A program made the position numbers and the translations under genes. Shown one piece after another: positions 48,196 through 62,000 of a stretch of 64,000 nucleotides of DNA. Location: positions 41,338,770 to 41,402,769 of the forward strand of contig JAAONU010000014.1 in the NCBI GenBank assembly GCA_012932295.1. The letters run 5' to 3'. This DNA comes from Cyclina sinensis. Its lineage: Eukaryota; Mollusca; Bivalvia; Venerida; Veneridae. Below the pieces are notes generated by a model. That model worked only from the letters and a program-made list of their open reading frames with translations. It ran no database searches and was not told where the DNA came from. The number at the start of each line of letters is the position of its first letter. Position 1 is the first letter of the stretch.

Positions 48196-50032
48196 TCACC
48201 AGTTAAAATCATCTGATTCTTTGTCACTGTCACTGAAATAATACACAGGAAAATACTGAGTACAGGGAATTTTTTAAACTCATATGATGATTTTCCTGTT
48301 CATAATTTTTATTTTTGAATATAAAATGTCAACCAATTAATTTACGACATCCTTTCTTTTTTTCACTGGATGAAATTTCTTTCAACTTTTTTTAAATTGT
48401 AACTTTAATCTAGAGATATCAACCTTAAAATTTAAAATCACTATATAAAATTCAATGTTCTATGTGACTTCATCTATTTTTTTATTGGTATAAAGTATAA
48501 TTAAACCTTTTCTTGTGTTTCAATGAAAGTTATGATATTCAAAAGGAAAAAATACCTTTTAACTTCCTCTGTCAGTGAAACATCATCATCTAGCTGTGAG
48601 GCAGTTCTCTCAGACTACAAAAAGAGATACAAGAATTTTTAGTGCCCAAAAATTAATTTTAACCCTTATTTTCTTGAAATTTTGTAATTTTTCCTATAGA
48701 CATATCAGGGTGTGTTGACCATATCTTGTCTATTTGCTTTAATCTAACTACTATTACAGTAAATTAATGACAGAGAAAACAAATCAAATTCTAAATATTT
48801 GTGTGGGATTTCATAAGAAAAACAAGTTCTGGCAAGACATACCAACAAAGGGAAGTAACCTATCTAGATAGCTTCACATTTTGCACAGGCTTTTACTGAA
48901 ACAGATAATAAATCTCTTGCCATTCCTACAAGCAGATACTTAAATTTACCTCTTGTCTTTGAGGTTTTGGCTCAGATTTCTGTTGTTGTACAAGCTCCAT
49001 GTATTTCTTCATCACTGGGTCAATCTGATCTGACTTGTCTGATTTTTCGTCTGCTGCATCTGCTCTATCATCAGCCTGAAAGATAATATAAAATGTACAT
49101 GTAATATCTGAAATTAAACCAGTCTATGAATTTAAAACAATTTCATACATTTCACATATAAATGCAGTCTGTCCAGGGTCAATGAGATGCAGTCTTCTAC
49201 AAAATCATTAGGATCTTTAGCACTTTCTTAGTAAAATGAAACACAATAAATGTAAAATGAATCTCTTTAAATGTGTTAAGGCTGAAACCTCCATTGATTT
49301 AAAAAATAACCATTCTACAAAAATTTTATCTTCAGTACAAAAAGAAAAAATAATAATAAATAAGTAAAAATTTGGAGAATGGTGTGCATGTTTGTCAAAC
49401 TCAGTTAGGTAAAAGAGTTTACGAAATAAACCTTCAACTCAGATTTTGACAAACAAAACATTTATCTTACATAAAAACAGAAGCTATTGCTTTCCAATAA
49501 ATTATTTTATGCACAAGTAGAACTAAGAATGTAAAAATTAAAATTCATATCAATGGTCAAAATGACTAAAATCAATTTGCAATGATCTTAACTCTTATAA
49601 AAAAAAAAGTACCCACTTTTTTTTATTTTGATATATTCAAAACAAAACAGGAAACATTCACTCACATTGCGTAAAGTTGAATTTTTTTACCTGACCCAGT
49701 CAAATATTGAATTTACAACTATACTGGAAGGTATATCTTCATATAATTGAATCCTACAAGTGAAGTAGAAATTCTTAATTATGTGATTTCTGAAAACTCC
49801 CTCTTTCAGTATTTACCTGGTAAGACTGTCATACATTTCTGAAATTTACTACAAATATAACTTTCAGCATAAAAACTTACCTGTTTATCTTGTCCACTCT
49901 GTAATTGTTCCAAAGCTTTCTGTTCTCTCTCCCATGCTTCTTGTTCTTTCTTCTTTCTCTCTTCTTCTTTCTTCCTCTGTTCTTCTTCCCATGCCTCCTG
50001 CTCTCTTTCTTTCTCTATTCTTGCCTGCTCCT
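48196..50032 (-). CDS. OFD1: OFD1 C-terminal exons (4 exons) and stop
   Basis: Exons 49881-50032, 48950-49075, 48556-48614 and 48196-48232. The first is an almost pure Glu/Arg/Lys/Gln helix with two copies of the EQEAWE motif, comparable to the EEKIREQQVKERRQREERR helix of human OFD1. The second has KKYMELVQQQKSEP, matching the EKYMKIIQQEQ block. The last exon ends KESDDFNW followed by TGA at 48198-48196, comparable to the human ending ELDDSW. The C-terminus is therefore complete. Confidence 0.92.
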
Positions 50033-53000
50033 CTGTAACATGTGCAAGCTTATTCTAAATATCATAAACTCCACTGAATTATCTATATATACACTGATAT
50101 TAGTTTATTATGATATCAACATATACAATGTAATAAATTTATCCTAAATAATCTGATAATGTAATATGTTATATACCGGTATGACCAACAAGATGAGAAA
50201 AAGGGCACTTGGACATAATTTGAAAAACTGACCTTTTTACTAATTGTGAATGAATGATATCCCAGGATTATTTTCTGAAAGTTTCAGCTTCCTGCATAGA
50301 ACAGATACGATATCCTATCATGCTGCTGAGAAACATGATGCACAAAATTGATATTCCTTAAGATAATGTCACATATTCAAATCTGACATCAGATTCTATT
50401 CAAGTTCTGGTTGGCAATAAATTAAAAAGGAAGGTTTTATATATTTGGCTTTATTTAGCTATTTTATTGTAAATTTTTTTGCCTTTTCAGTGTATCCAAC
50501 CTTTAAAAAACTATAAATGTTGTTATTAAACAGTGCGTTTCATTCAGGTAATATCATTTTTTGACATCAGAAAGAACTGTCTCCAGAAACTGTTTCCACG
50601 GTAATGGCAATCAAGAAGTTTTATACAAAATAGGCCTTTTTATGAAGAACAAAATTCAGGCTATCAATTTTTACTTCAACTTTCTTTTTGAAGAGGATGA
50701 GAAATTTGTTGTATATTGCTGATTTTCAATTCAGTTTATTTCAGTAGTAAGACAAACATCTGAGTGCTGTTTTTTATGTGTTGTCAGTCATATATTATAT
50801 TACAATGGGTGACCCTGTGCTCTTTGAGTGGGAGTGCTTTTTATTTATTTTTAGCTTTTTTTTTCTTTTTTGGAGGGTAGAGGGGAGGTCCTTGAAAAAA
50901 TTTAAGTTCATCAAAAATATCCCACAAGCAAGTCAAGTACAACAAATCTTTGTTACCATAAGCTGAAACCATTTACGCTGCTTTATCATAATTAAATGAT
51001 TCCCAATTTTTAACAATCTGGTATGTGACTAAGACAGTAACATCATATTTAGCTTAGCTGTTACCCTTGCACAATGCAGCATGCAGAATAAGCCAATAGG
51101 TCACTGATAACAATCTATAAACACAAACTACTTATTGCTTATCCCATTTATTCATTTTAAAAAGAAGAATCAGTTTTATAAGAATAAAAAAATGACATAC
51201 CTTGAATAGTAGTACCTCGATAAATCATTAAATAATGAAGTACAATATTCTCCATGTTCTATATCATGAAACAACAAGCTTGTTTCTAACTCATGTGAGT
51301 TATGTTTCTTGCTTTCTGCAGACTGCAACCTCAGCTTGCAGAATTTCCTTTATTGATTGGGTAATTGCAACAAGATTGAATTACAAGGGAGGTAACCTGA
51401 TCTGCCTAATCAAATGTCTTTCATCTTTTACTCTTACTTCCCCTTCATAAAGCAGAAGACTCTGTCTGATACACATACTGGTCTGAATTTCAGCAGATGT
51501 AATTTCATCATTATCTCATGTTACTTTTGGATTTAGTACTGACTTTAGTTGCATGTATTTTCTTCAATTGAAAAACAAAATCTTGAATGGTATTTCAGTT
51601 TTAGAAACAGGCAGTTTAACTAGTGAAAATATGATGGACACACAAGTTCCAGAACAACTCCTTTAGGACAGAAAATGAAACTGAACATTCTCTGATAAAC
51701 ATTTTGTGATAGTAGTTGATCCCTAACTGAAAACTTCAGGCACTGACAAGTCAAAATGATTTACCAGTCAAGGGCCTTAACTTCTACAGGAACCAGTCTA
51801 GACTGAGTTCCCCTAAGAAGGAATTTAATTCTGAATACCAAATTCTGTTAAGGCATGTGAATATACAACAATCAATGTCCTCTTTATATCAAAATGGCAA
51901 GGAAAACCCAATCATATGCTCTTTTTACTACATAAATTTTTTGTATCATGTTTTGATAATAAACTTGGAACTGGTCTAAATAACAAAAATTTTCTAAGTT
52001 ACAAAATTTTTTCTACACATACCAGTCTTCCAAGCATCATCTAAGGCCTGGAGTTTTCCATTCTGTGTCAAGTGACATTGGAGGTAGTCTGGAAGGTGGT
52101 GGCTGAGTTACATTCCCTTGTTTCTGGTTCAACTGACATGGGAGGTAGTCTGGACAGTGGTGGAAGAGTACCCTCCCTTGTTTCTCGTTGACTGGAACTT
52201 GGAGGTATTGACACTGTAGACAAAACTAAATATATTTAACATTTATCACAGCTATTTCCTTCAGTTACTTGAATAAAAATGTTATCTATGGAAACACTAT
52301 AAAGTTGGAAAGGGTGGCAAGTTTAAAACTTGAGTAAGATTATTAAGGCAGTTCAAATATCATCAGCTTTGACCAAAGACTTTATTCAAAGACTTCACTT
52401 TTTAAGAGAAATAAAATGCAGTTTTTGACAATACCATTTTCTTTAGGTGAGTTTCCGCCATCACTGGAGGGGTCTGCCTGTACTACCATAATACTAGGTG
52501 ACCCTGGCCTAGCCTCAAGGTCATCTACCGTGATAGGCCGGGGCTTCTCTACACGCTCACCTCTGTAAGTTGTAATAAGCAATTCTGTCAACTATTTTCA
52601 TTTTTTCTTATCATACATTTTTACAACAAATCTAAATAATATCTCTTCTTTATGAAAAACAGTTAATGCATGTGGGAATAAAACTTAAGATAAACGTAAC
52701 ATACTTTCTGTTAAATTAGAAACCAAACATTTATATAAGAAAATGATATTTTAGAGCTAGTGACCCTCAGGGTTTAGCTTAAAAACCATTCTTCTTTTAA
52801 ACAAAAGGTTATTCAAAATGCCATTTCATAAACACAAATTTATGCTTTTATATGGCTTGAAAACAGAAGAAAAAAATCAAGCTAGTAGCAGGGTTCAAAC
52901 TAATTACTCTTGTTTAAAATGATAAAATGCTAACCCTTTAGTCACGGTGCTGCACTTAAATTATGATATATGGTAAAGTAAATTTCTACCTTTTTAATAT

Positions 53001-56000
53001 TTTCTTTTTTAAGCACTGGTAAATGATATGAGAGCTATATGACAGCTATTACTCAAATTCTCCTTATAACACTGAACTCTGACTTACCCCTGACTGTTCA
53101 TCTCATCATCCGAGACATCTGATAGACTAAACTTGGGTACACCCTCCTGGGATGACTGTTTCTTTCTGCTGTGTGAAGAAGATCCTTTTAGCTCTGTTAA
53201 ACTGTCTGTAAAAAAACATGTATAAATGTTGTCATTTACAAATCATTTATAAGTTCATGATATATATAAATCAGTGCAAAAACCTAGAATTTGGTTTCAA
53301 CAGAAACTATCAATTCTATTGTTGCACCTACTGCAAATTCAATTAGGTACCTGCCTAATTAGCAACTGCAAGTAATACAAGGGAAGAATGCAAAAAATGT
53401 TCTAAGTGTTATAAGATAAAGAAGCAGATAGGACTTTTTCGTTTTCACGCCTCAAAAAAAATCTTTGGTCTGATTATTATTTAAAATCATGATATTTATG
53501 GTTTTAAAAACTTCTTGATGGAATGCATTTGAATTGCAATTACGCAAATCATGCTAGAATGAAATTACAGTCCTTCAAAAACCTTCTTTGGATCCTTTTG
53601 TAACTTTTGCTTATAACAAATGATGCAATAAATAGAAAATTCAACTCTGAAATAATTGTATACCCTACTGCTGATCTGAAGAATCAAGATTTGACTGTTT
53701 TTTAAGAATAAGCCAAAACAAAAAATAGATTAAGCCTTTAACATTTTTTTAAAATTTGTAAACCAAAGTTAAAATATTTTCAAACTAGACAAATCTGGCA
53801 AATATACCTGTGCTTACATCCCCATCCTCAGCTGATGTAGTTTTAGCCTGGTGATAAGGAGTAGAGGACAGTGGTCTTGCATTAGATATGGGACTGGCAG
53901 CTGGGGATGGCATATGGTGACCTTTGCTCGCTGAAATACACAAGTTTCCACACATAAATTACATTTTATATATTAATTATTAGTTAACATTAAGGAAATT
54001 AACTAGTTAACAATACAGCTCATTTTACTTCAACAAAAACTTTCCTACTAAAATTTATTTAATCTCAATGTTGATCAGAATCATATACATGTACACTATA
54101 TTTAGTTATGAAATATTTTGGCAGTTCCGAGAAAAATATTTTAATAACGGTATTTTCACCGAAATTTTTGGCAGGAGATTTAAGTGTGAGATGTTTATTA
54201 TCCACTTTTAGCTACTTGCTACAACAATAGCAAGTGTGCTTCATTCACAGAAGAAAGAGATGTTTCCAATCAAAGCAATAGAAACTTCAACAAAAGGTAA
54301 AAAAAAAAAAGGAAGTTTTTTTCACTTCATTTCAATATAACCACAGATTTCCCAGATATTGAGATATATTACATACCAGATCTTTCTGACTGGGATTTTC
54401 TGAAGGAATGCCTAGTTGGGTCCGGTATTGAGGCAGGATTTGTCAGCTGATAGTGAAAATCTATGTAGGCTTTCTCCAAGTTCTATAAATAAAGTTCAGA
54501 TAATAAGACATTTATACAAGGCGTCAAAGAGACCCATCATATTAAAAAAAATCAACAGCACCAATATGTTTTCTTAGAAAAACAAACATTAGCAATCTTC
54601 ACTTATTCATGTATATATTCATTGAGAAAAAAGGTTGAATATGGTAAAAATTTGTAATGACTGGTAGAGACCTAAAATCAGACTTACAACTTCACTGGAA
54701 GGTACATGTATTCTGTCATTTATATAAGACTATTTCTCCCAGATATAAAGGAAATCTATGTCACTTCTACATTACATGCCTCCTGAATATTCATTGTGTT
54801 TTCAGTATTTATCTTAACTGTCATGCACCTTGGCCTTTTGGACTGAATGCCACAAAGTATTAAATCAAAGTTTCCACCAAATAAGAGCACTTGCCATAAT
54901 TCATGTTTTAAAGGACATACAAATATCAGTTTGAAAAACGTGTTTAAACAAGAACACACCAATTGAACTTTTCATGGAAGTAATTTTCCTGTTTACTTGA
55001 GCTTTTCAAAACTGTTACAAATAAACTTTTTTTGCAAGTGAGCTAATCTACATAAACATTTACTGTGATTCAAACTGTTAAATGTGAAAGGATTATTATA
55101 CACAAGCTTACCTGAGCCTCTTTCTCTAAACTTTTCAATCTATATTTAGTATCAGCAATAATGTCTGCTGAATGGTTTGACGATTCATCTCCGTCTGTTG
55201 TAAAATCTGTAGAAATCTTGGGTGCACTGAAGTCATCTAAATCTACATCATTGTATACATCATCTCTGTCAACTGTGGGTGGGGTCTTACTCCTGCGAGC
55301 TTTACGACGACCTCTCTGTGAAAGTTCATAGTCACTATCATCACTTACTGCTGTGACCTTTGACCTTCGAGATACGTTAAAAGACACAAGTCTGGAAGAA
55401 ACATCAAATCACAGGTTGTCCATTTTAATTTAAAGACTTAAATTAATAAACTGTAGTGATATAAGGAAGAACACTGTCAATACAAGAAACAGTATTATAT
55501 CATATATTTTCATTCAGTTTACTTTCATATCTGTATGTATAATGAATATGAATACTTATTTTTTTGGAGTATTATAGCTGTGACTGACTGTGAAATCCCA
55601 CAGGAAGCAGACAGAGGCACTCATGCTAAACATGAATAAATGCCATGGATAGCCATGTATGTAGAATGCAACCCAGTAGCCAAACATCCCAAATAGTTAA
55701 TGTATATCTGTATCTACATTTATTTTACTCTTGGAGGGTATGCTGAAAAGCTTGACCATTCAATTAGAAAATCCAGTAAAAACAATAAATATAAGTTTTG
55801 GCCAACATTGAAGTCCTAAGAAGAAGTGTAAGAACCAATAGCCAGAAAACAAAACAAAACAGGCCAGACTGAAAACTTACAGAATGGTTGCCAAATTGCC
55901 TAAAGTCTGAAAATAAATTAGAGTATTCATCTATCCCTTGGGAGAATTCATTATTCTTAACTTCAAAATTACTCGTTTGAACAGTATATCAACAATAGAC

Positions 56001-59000
56001 CATAGTCATTTCAAACAATAAATGATGTTATACAGAAATTGAACAGCCAGAAACCATTACTGAATATATTTCTGACTTATTTTCATGACCTATTGAAGGT
56101 TTGTGACACCAAAAAGCTTTTAAAGCTTGTTTCATCTTAACCATGTTATCACCTGGGTCACTGCTAAGGAATAAAAGTTAGTGGCTGAATATTCAATTCA
56201 GTTAAAACAGCAAGCATTTTGAAGTAATTTTTCCCATAAATTTTGAAAGGAAGTGTCAGTTTCAAATATTTTCAAAAGTTTAGAAAGTTGAAGCCAGTAG
56301 CTTTTTATGGCAGCTGTAAACTTAAACTTACCTTGAGGTATCAGCATCCTGAGGTTTTCTGTAGACTTCATTGTGAAGAGCTGAAAAGGAAAGAAAAAAA
56401 GAATAAAACTTTGCATGCTAATTTCATCTCCAGCTACTGTCAAAATATTAATGTCAACACAAAAGACATTTTCAATTTTTGCAATTTACAATTTCTGTAG
56501 ATCTACTAAAGTTCACCATAAAAAAAATCTGTAACAAGTGAAACCTGGAAAAATCCATCTGCCACAAGCTGGGTTTGAACTCAGCTACCTTCGATTACTA
56601 GGCTGACACTACCTAGTCACTATGAAAGCTAGCTGATAGGAAAGGGTGTAGAAGTTCCGTATTATACCTCTGTTACACAAGTGCTCTCGCCCAAATTTAT
56701 TTTAAAGTCAATTTACCTTTCTGAGTATATTCTAGAGTTTGTTTCACATCCACTAACTCTTGACCCATTTCTTTCATCTGTAATGTCTGAGCCTCAAACT
56801 GTCGTAACAACCTGTCATCCCTATCAGCTATCTGTAATCCAGGGTTCTTTTTGTAAATCACAGAATTTTAAACAGAGACATTAATTTTATTCTAGCACCA
56901 ATTTTCTGTTCTAAGTTCAAAAAAATTGGTTCATACGGCACAATTCTGAAATAAAATGTCAAACTCTGCACTAAAATATTCTTTGCTATTGGAACAAAGA
57001 AAAGTTTTTGCTTATGTATGGAGTTTACTTAACAAAAGGCAATGACATCCATTACTTTAGGAAATTTTAAACAATTTGCAATAAACACCTCTTTCCTTTG
57101 TCCTAATTTATTATAGCTTCTTTAAACTTTGTAACCTTCACATGCTTGAAAAGATATGCAACACTGCAAGTGTGAGGCCTGTGTACATTGTTCATATAAT
57201 TCGGCAAAATCATTTGTTCAAAACACACTAAAACACAGAACATTTAATCAGCTACCGCATCCCTACTTACACAGAGTTTAGGAAGAATGATTCTGTACAG
57301 TGCAGAAAGGCTGACTAATAATAACATAAAACAAGCAGAAACAGTATCATACATCATCATATCTCCTGGCACTTCTAGGTCGATGCCTATCATACGGTGA
57401 TCTGTCATGTCTGCTTGATTCCTCCCTATCTACATACTCTGATATGGCTGTCGGTCTTCTTAACTCTCTCAACAATTCTTCTTGACCTAGATAATTGAAA
57501 ACAAAGAACACTAATCAACCTTATCAATGCTGTCTAGTAAACATAAAATGTTGCCAAAATATTGAACCAAGTATTCTACAAATGTGTATGCTAGTATGCA
57601 ACAGTATTCCACAGTCCCATTTCATATCATTTCAACAAGAATATGACTATACCTTAACTTTAGGTTAAAAACTATTATACTGGGTATGAAAACAGCACAA
57701 TACTTCATTTATATGGAAAACATGAAAATTTGAAATTAACTGTAACTGCATAAAAATACTTTAACAATTATACTAAAAATACATGGATGTAAATACTTAC
57801 GTATTCTTTCTCTCTCATTCAGCTGCATAATTTCAGCCATTCTCCTGTAAAATACACAAAGTGTCTATATTATCAGACAAAAATATCTTTCTTTATTAAA
57901 GAATAAAGCCCTTTCCTATAAATGATTTCAGTAATAAAATGATTATCAATTTGCCTGATAAGTATAGTATTTGGCTTACAGCTACTTTGAAAAGAATCAT
58001 TTCAAAATGCCTCAAGTACAGATCTGTGCTCTTCAGTTTCAATATGCTTCAAGTACAGATCTGTGCTCTTGAGTTTCAATATGCTTCAAGTACAGATCTG
58101 TGCTATTGAGTTTCAATATGCTTCAAGTACAGATCTGTGCTCTTGAGTTTCAATATGCTTCAAGTACAGATCTGTGCTCTTGAGTTTCAATATGCTTCAA
58201 GTACAGATCTGTGCTCTTGAGTTTCAATATGTTAAAGAACTGTGCTTTGAATGGTTTAAGTCCAAAATCTCTAACTCTTACGTCTTCAAGTTCTCCAATT
58301 CTGTTCTAAATGTTATATTCTGGTCCTTGATAGCTGCATAATCTGCCATCTGGAATAAAATTGATGCAATAACTCTACAGCCTGAATTTCTACAATATTT
58401 AGAATTCAAATTTCAATCAAGTTTGTTCATATAAAAGTACATCAAATTATATTGTTTGGGTTTTCATTATGTACCACTTACTATCACCAAAACAAATAGG
58501 GCAAATGATTAATTAGGAAAAGCAATTAGTTTAAACTTTATGTGTGATTTGTTTGGTATAGGTAGCAGGAGAACATATCAATGCAAGGCTGAACTTTCAG
58601 TAAAGGCATTTATATCTATAAAATGTATTTTGGTAGGAGTGGCATTGCCAGTACAATTTTAGGGATTAGTTTTCTTTCCTTGTATCCAAAGATGTTCTCT
58701 CTATAAACATATGCTTGACAATGGTAAGTATTTTTTCAACAAACTTACATCTCTTAATTTTGCATTCAGGAACTCATTATGTTTTGTAGCATTCACTTCT
58801 TTATGTCTTGCTTCTTGCAGCAATGTCTGAAAGAAAATCACAATTAAATCAATTGATTTAACTGGTCTAATCAAGTTTGACTATCTCTGTCAAAGTCATA
58901 TTAACCAACATTTTACCTAACCATTATTCATAGGTATGCCCAGTAGAAACTAACAAAATTCTCATATAACCATCAAAAAGAGAGAGGTTAAGTGATTTGA

Positions 59001-62000
59001 AATCAGCGACTCAAACCACTTAGCCACTTAACCAGGTTATAATTAAACTGATAATCATTTTTTCCCCAATCTGTTATCAGATTCTCAACACAGTATCTTT
59101 TTAATTACAAAGACATGGTAGCCATTTCCCTAATCTTTCATATTTTCACTTCAAAGTTTTTTTTTTCCCTGAAAAAAATCTGTTTACAAGGAAACAAGAA
59201 ATACACATCAAGTAAATGAATGGTTCCAAAATGTTTTCTTTCTAATGTATATAAACTGACTTTCAGTTCCTAATGAAAACAGTGTGTCCTATGATTAACT
59301 AGACAGTTTAAACTGAATCAATCTAATACCTCAAGTTCATTGACTCTGGCTGACTTGTCCCTGAGGTCTTCCTTCAGAGATTCTATCTTATTTTGGTCCT
59401 CTGATACACGCTTTTCATTCTCTATAAGTAAAGAAGGTGCAATGTAATATGATATATTTGTCAAGAGTTTTAGGATAGTTTAAAATCTGGCCCTATGGTG
59501 AGTGGTTGATGAAAGCAGGTTTCTTTAGGCTTGTATTAACTAATCTGTAGATAAAAAATGATTTTCAGACTCTTTTTTTTCAAAGTGTCGCTTACATCTT
59601 TTGAGAATACTGCCAGTTATGTCACTGCAATGTTGGAGGCACCTTCCATGGTAGAAAAAAAAATGGAGTCAGTGTGTAACAAGTTTGGACAGCATATAAG
59701 AAAACTAAACCTTACTAAGAAATATGGGGTTTAGTTGCACACTATGGAGGCAAAGGGAATGAAAAATTGCTTTAAAAACTACTTCAGGTTTATAAATACA
59801 GGATATTTCATTTTTAATACATATTTCATTACAAACTTGGTAAGAGTCATTATGTTACAAAATTTAGCAAAGTTGCATCATTGTTTTAATGTTTTTTGTA
59901 GCAATCAAAGCACAATTTGATGTTTCTTTGCAGTTTATATTCTTCGATTATTTTATTTTTTCTGGATAAAAGTAACTTGATCACATATATGTTGTTTATA
60001 GAAAAAGGTCATTCATTCAGATATTCTATCGAAAAGGCATGCCATTTTGACTGCCATATTGTCTATTAAACTTAATAAAAGTGAAGTTTTTTAATTATTT
60101 TAAGAAAAAGTCTGCATGTTTCTTCCTTAAAAACTGTGATTTAAATGACAGTTTCAGAGAATGCTTTTAAAAACAAAAGGTCTGTTTCTACAAAAGTCTG
60201 TGCCTTTTAACAACATTAATGCATGCTCAAATGAAAGTGACTTTTCCATGCTGTAAAAATAAAAATGTGACTGTTTGTTCCACTTTGAGCAAGTTACTAA
60301 TTCATCAATATCTGGAAAATTATTTTTTAAAATCCTAATCCATTTTCTCTCAGATTTTGATGATTTTACATGGTTTACATGGAAACAAACAGTTTATATG
60401 TGATACAACACTGTAATGAACCTCTTTTAAAAACCCTAGCTGATGACCCATTGTTACAGCTGTAAGATATACTGGCTCTCCTGTCATGATTTTGACCTAA
60501 TGATAAAATTTGATAACAAAGAAAAACATTTCGAAATAATAAGAAATATTCATTTAATACATGTATTCTTTTTATAGTAGATTAATTCGCCATCTCATTT
60601 CCCAAGAACTTACACAGTTATATTTGAGCTACTGGCATGACAAATGAAACCTGCTTCAAAATTAAAATAAACATCAAATTAACAAACTATTAGTTAAATT
60701 TTGCTTTTCATGAAGATGTGCCAAAAATCACCTTAGGAAACAGATGTCAGTATATTACAATCAAACTTGCAGTTATATCTGTTAATCTGGCTAAACAGGT
60801 TAGGGCCATTCTAGTAAAACATATCCTATCTTAGGAATGCATTTTCAAAATGCAGCAACACTTGTCAGAAATTTATCCAACATGAGAAGACCCCTCCCTC
60901 CCCTATCATGCTATGAAGAGACTAACCCCCCCCCCCACCCCCCAAAGATTTTTTTTTCTTTATTTTGCCTTCCTGGGGCAGGATAGAATATAAGTTTGAC
61001 TGGAATGGCCATTATTTGGATACAAAATTAGAACTAGTTTCTGTAATAAATTCATACAATAACTGTAGAAATATACATGTATATCTTTAACAAACATGAT
61101 TACATATCGACTATGTATTTACAAGAAAAAAATGCAGGTAAATAAAATGGAAACTACCTTTATGATGTAATGATATAGATGTCATCTAAATGACTTAAAT
61201 AAGAACTGTAGTAATACCTCTCAATGTAGCTTCCCTTATCTCAATATTCTGTGTCCTGTCAAGGAATTTGGCTTGATATTCCACCTTAAATCTGGAATGA
61301 TACAAAAATAGACATCCATGAAAAAGGCAATGAATCAAACACAATGTTCTTCATGTAATAAAACTCATGAGCATGTTAAAAAGGAACAGGTCACTTATCT
61401 ATACATGAGTGAAAAGTGTAATTCTGTCATTCATTTAAAAACTGCTGACATTTCCTTCCTTTGTTTGTAGTTTTAAATACAAAAAGAAAATAAATGTTAA
61501 ATAGTTTTACGTGTACTTACTTGGTCATTTCATTTTCTAGTCTCTGATCAAACTCTCGTTCCTTCCTGCTAATTTCCTGTTCACGTCGTCTCAGATCTTG
61601 TTCTAATGCTTTTAACCTGTCTTTGTCTAAATTTTTTTCCCTTTAAGTAACAAAATCAATATTTGTATTCAACTTCTGTGGATTGAAATCATCTACATAT
61701 GTATGTAAACTGTTTAGTAACCTCTCAACACTATTCCACCCAGTCAAGAGATTATGGTCAATTATATCAATCTTACTGTAGCTCAAAATGTCAAGATAAA
61801 CAAAACTGTATCCGAACAGAAATGTGTTTGAAAATTTGTTTGAGCAAAAACTCATATTTTTATCTATACAAGTTGAGCATTTTATCAGTTCTTAGAGCTC
61901 CTTCCAAATCAGTGCTTATACCAAAACCAAACAGTAATTGTCATTTATAAGAAATCATTAGCGGCACTATGACTGACAAGTCAATTACATGTAACAGGTC

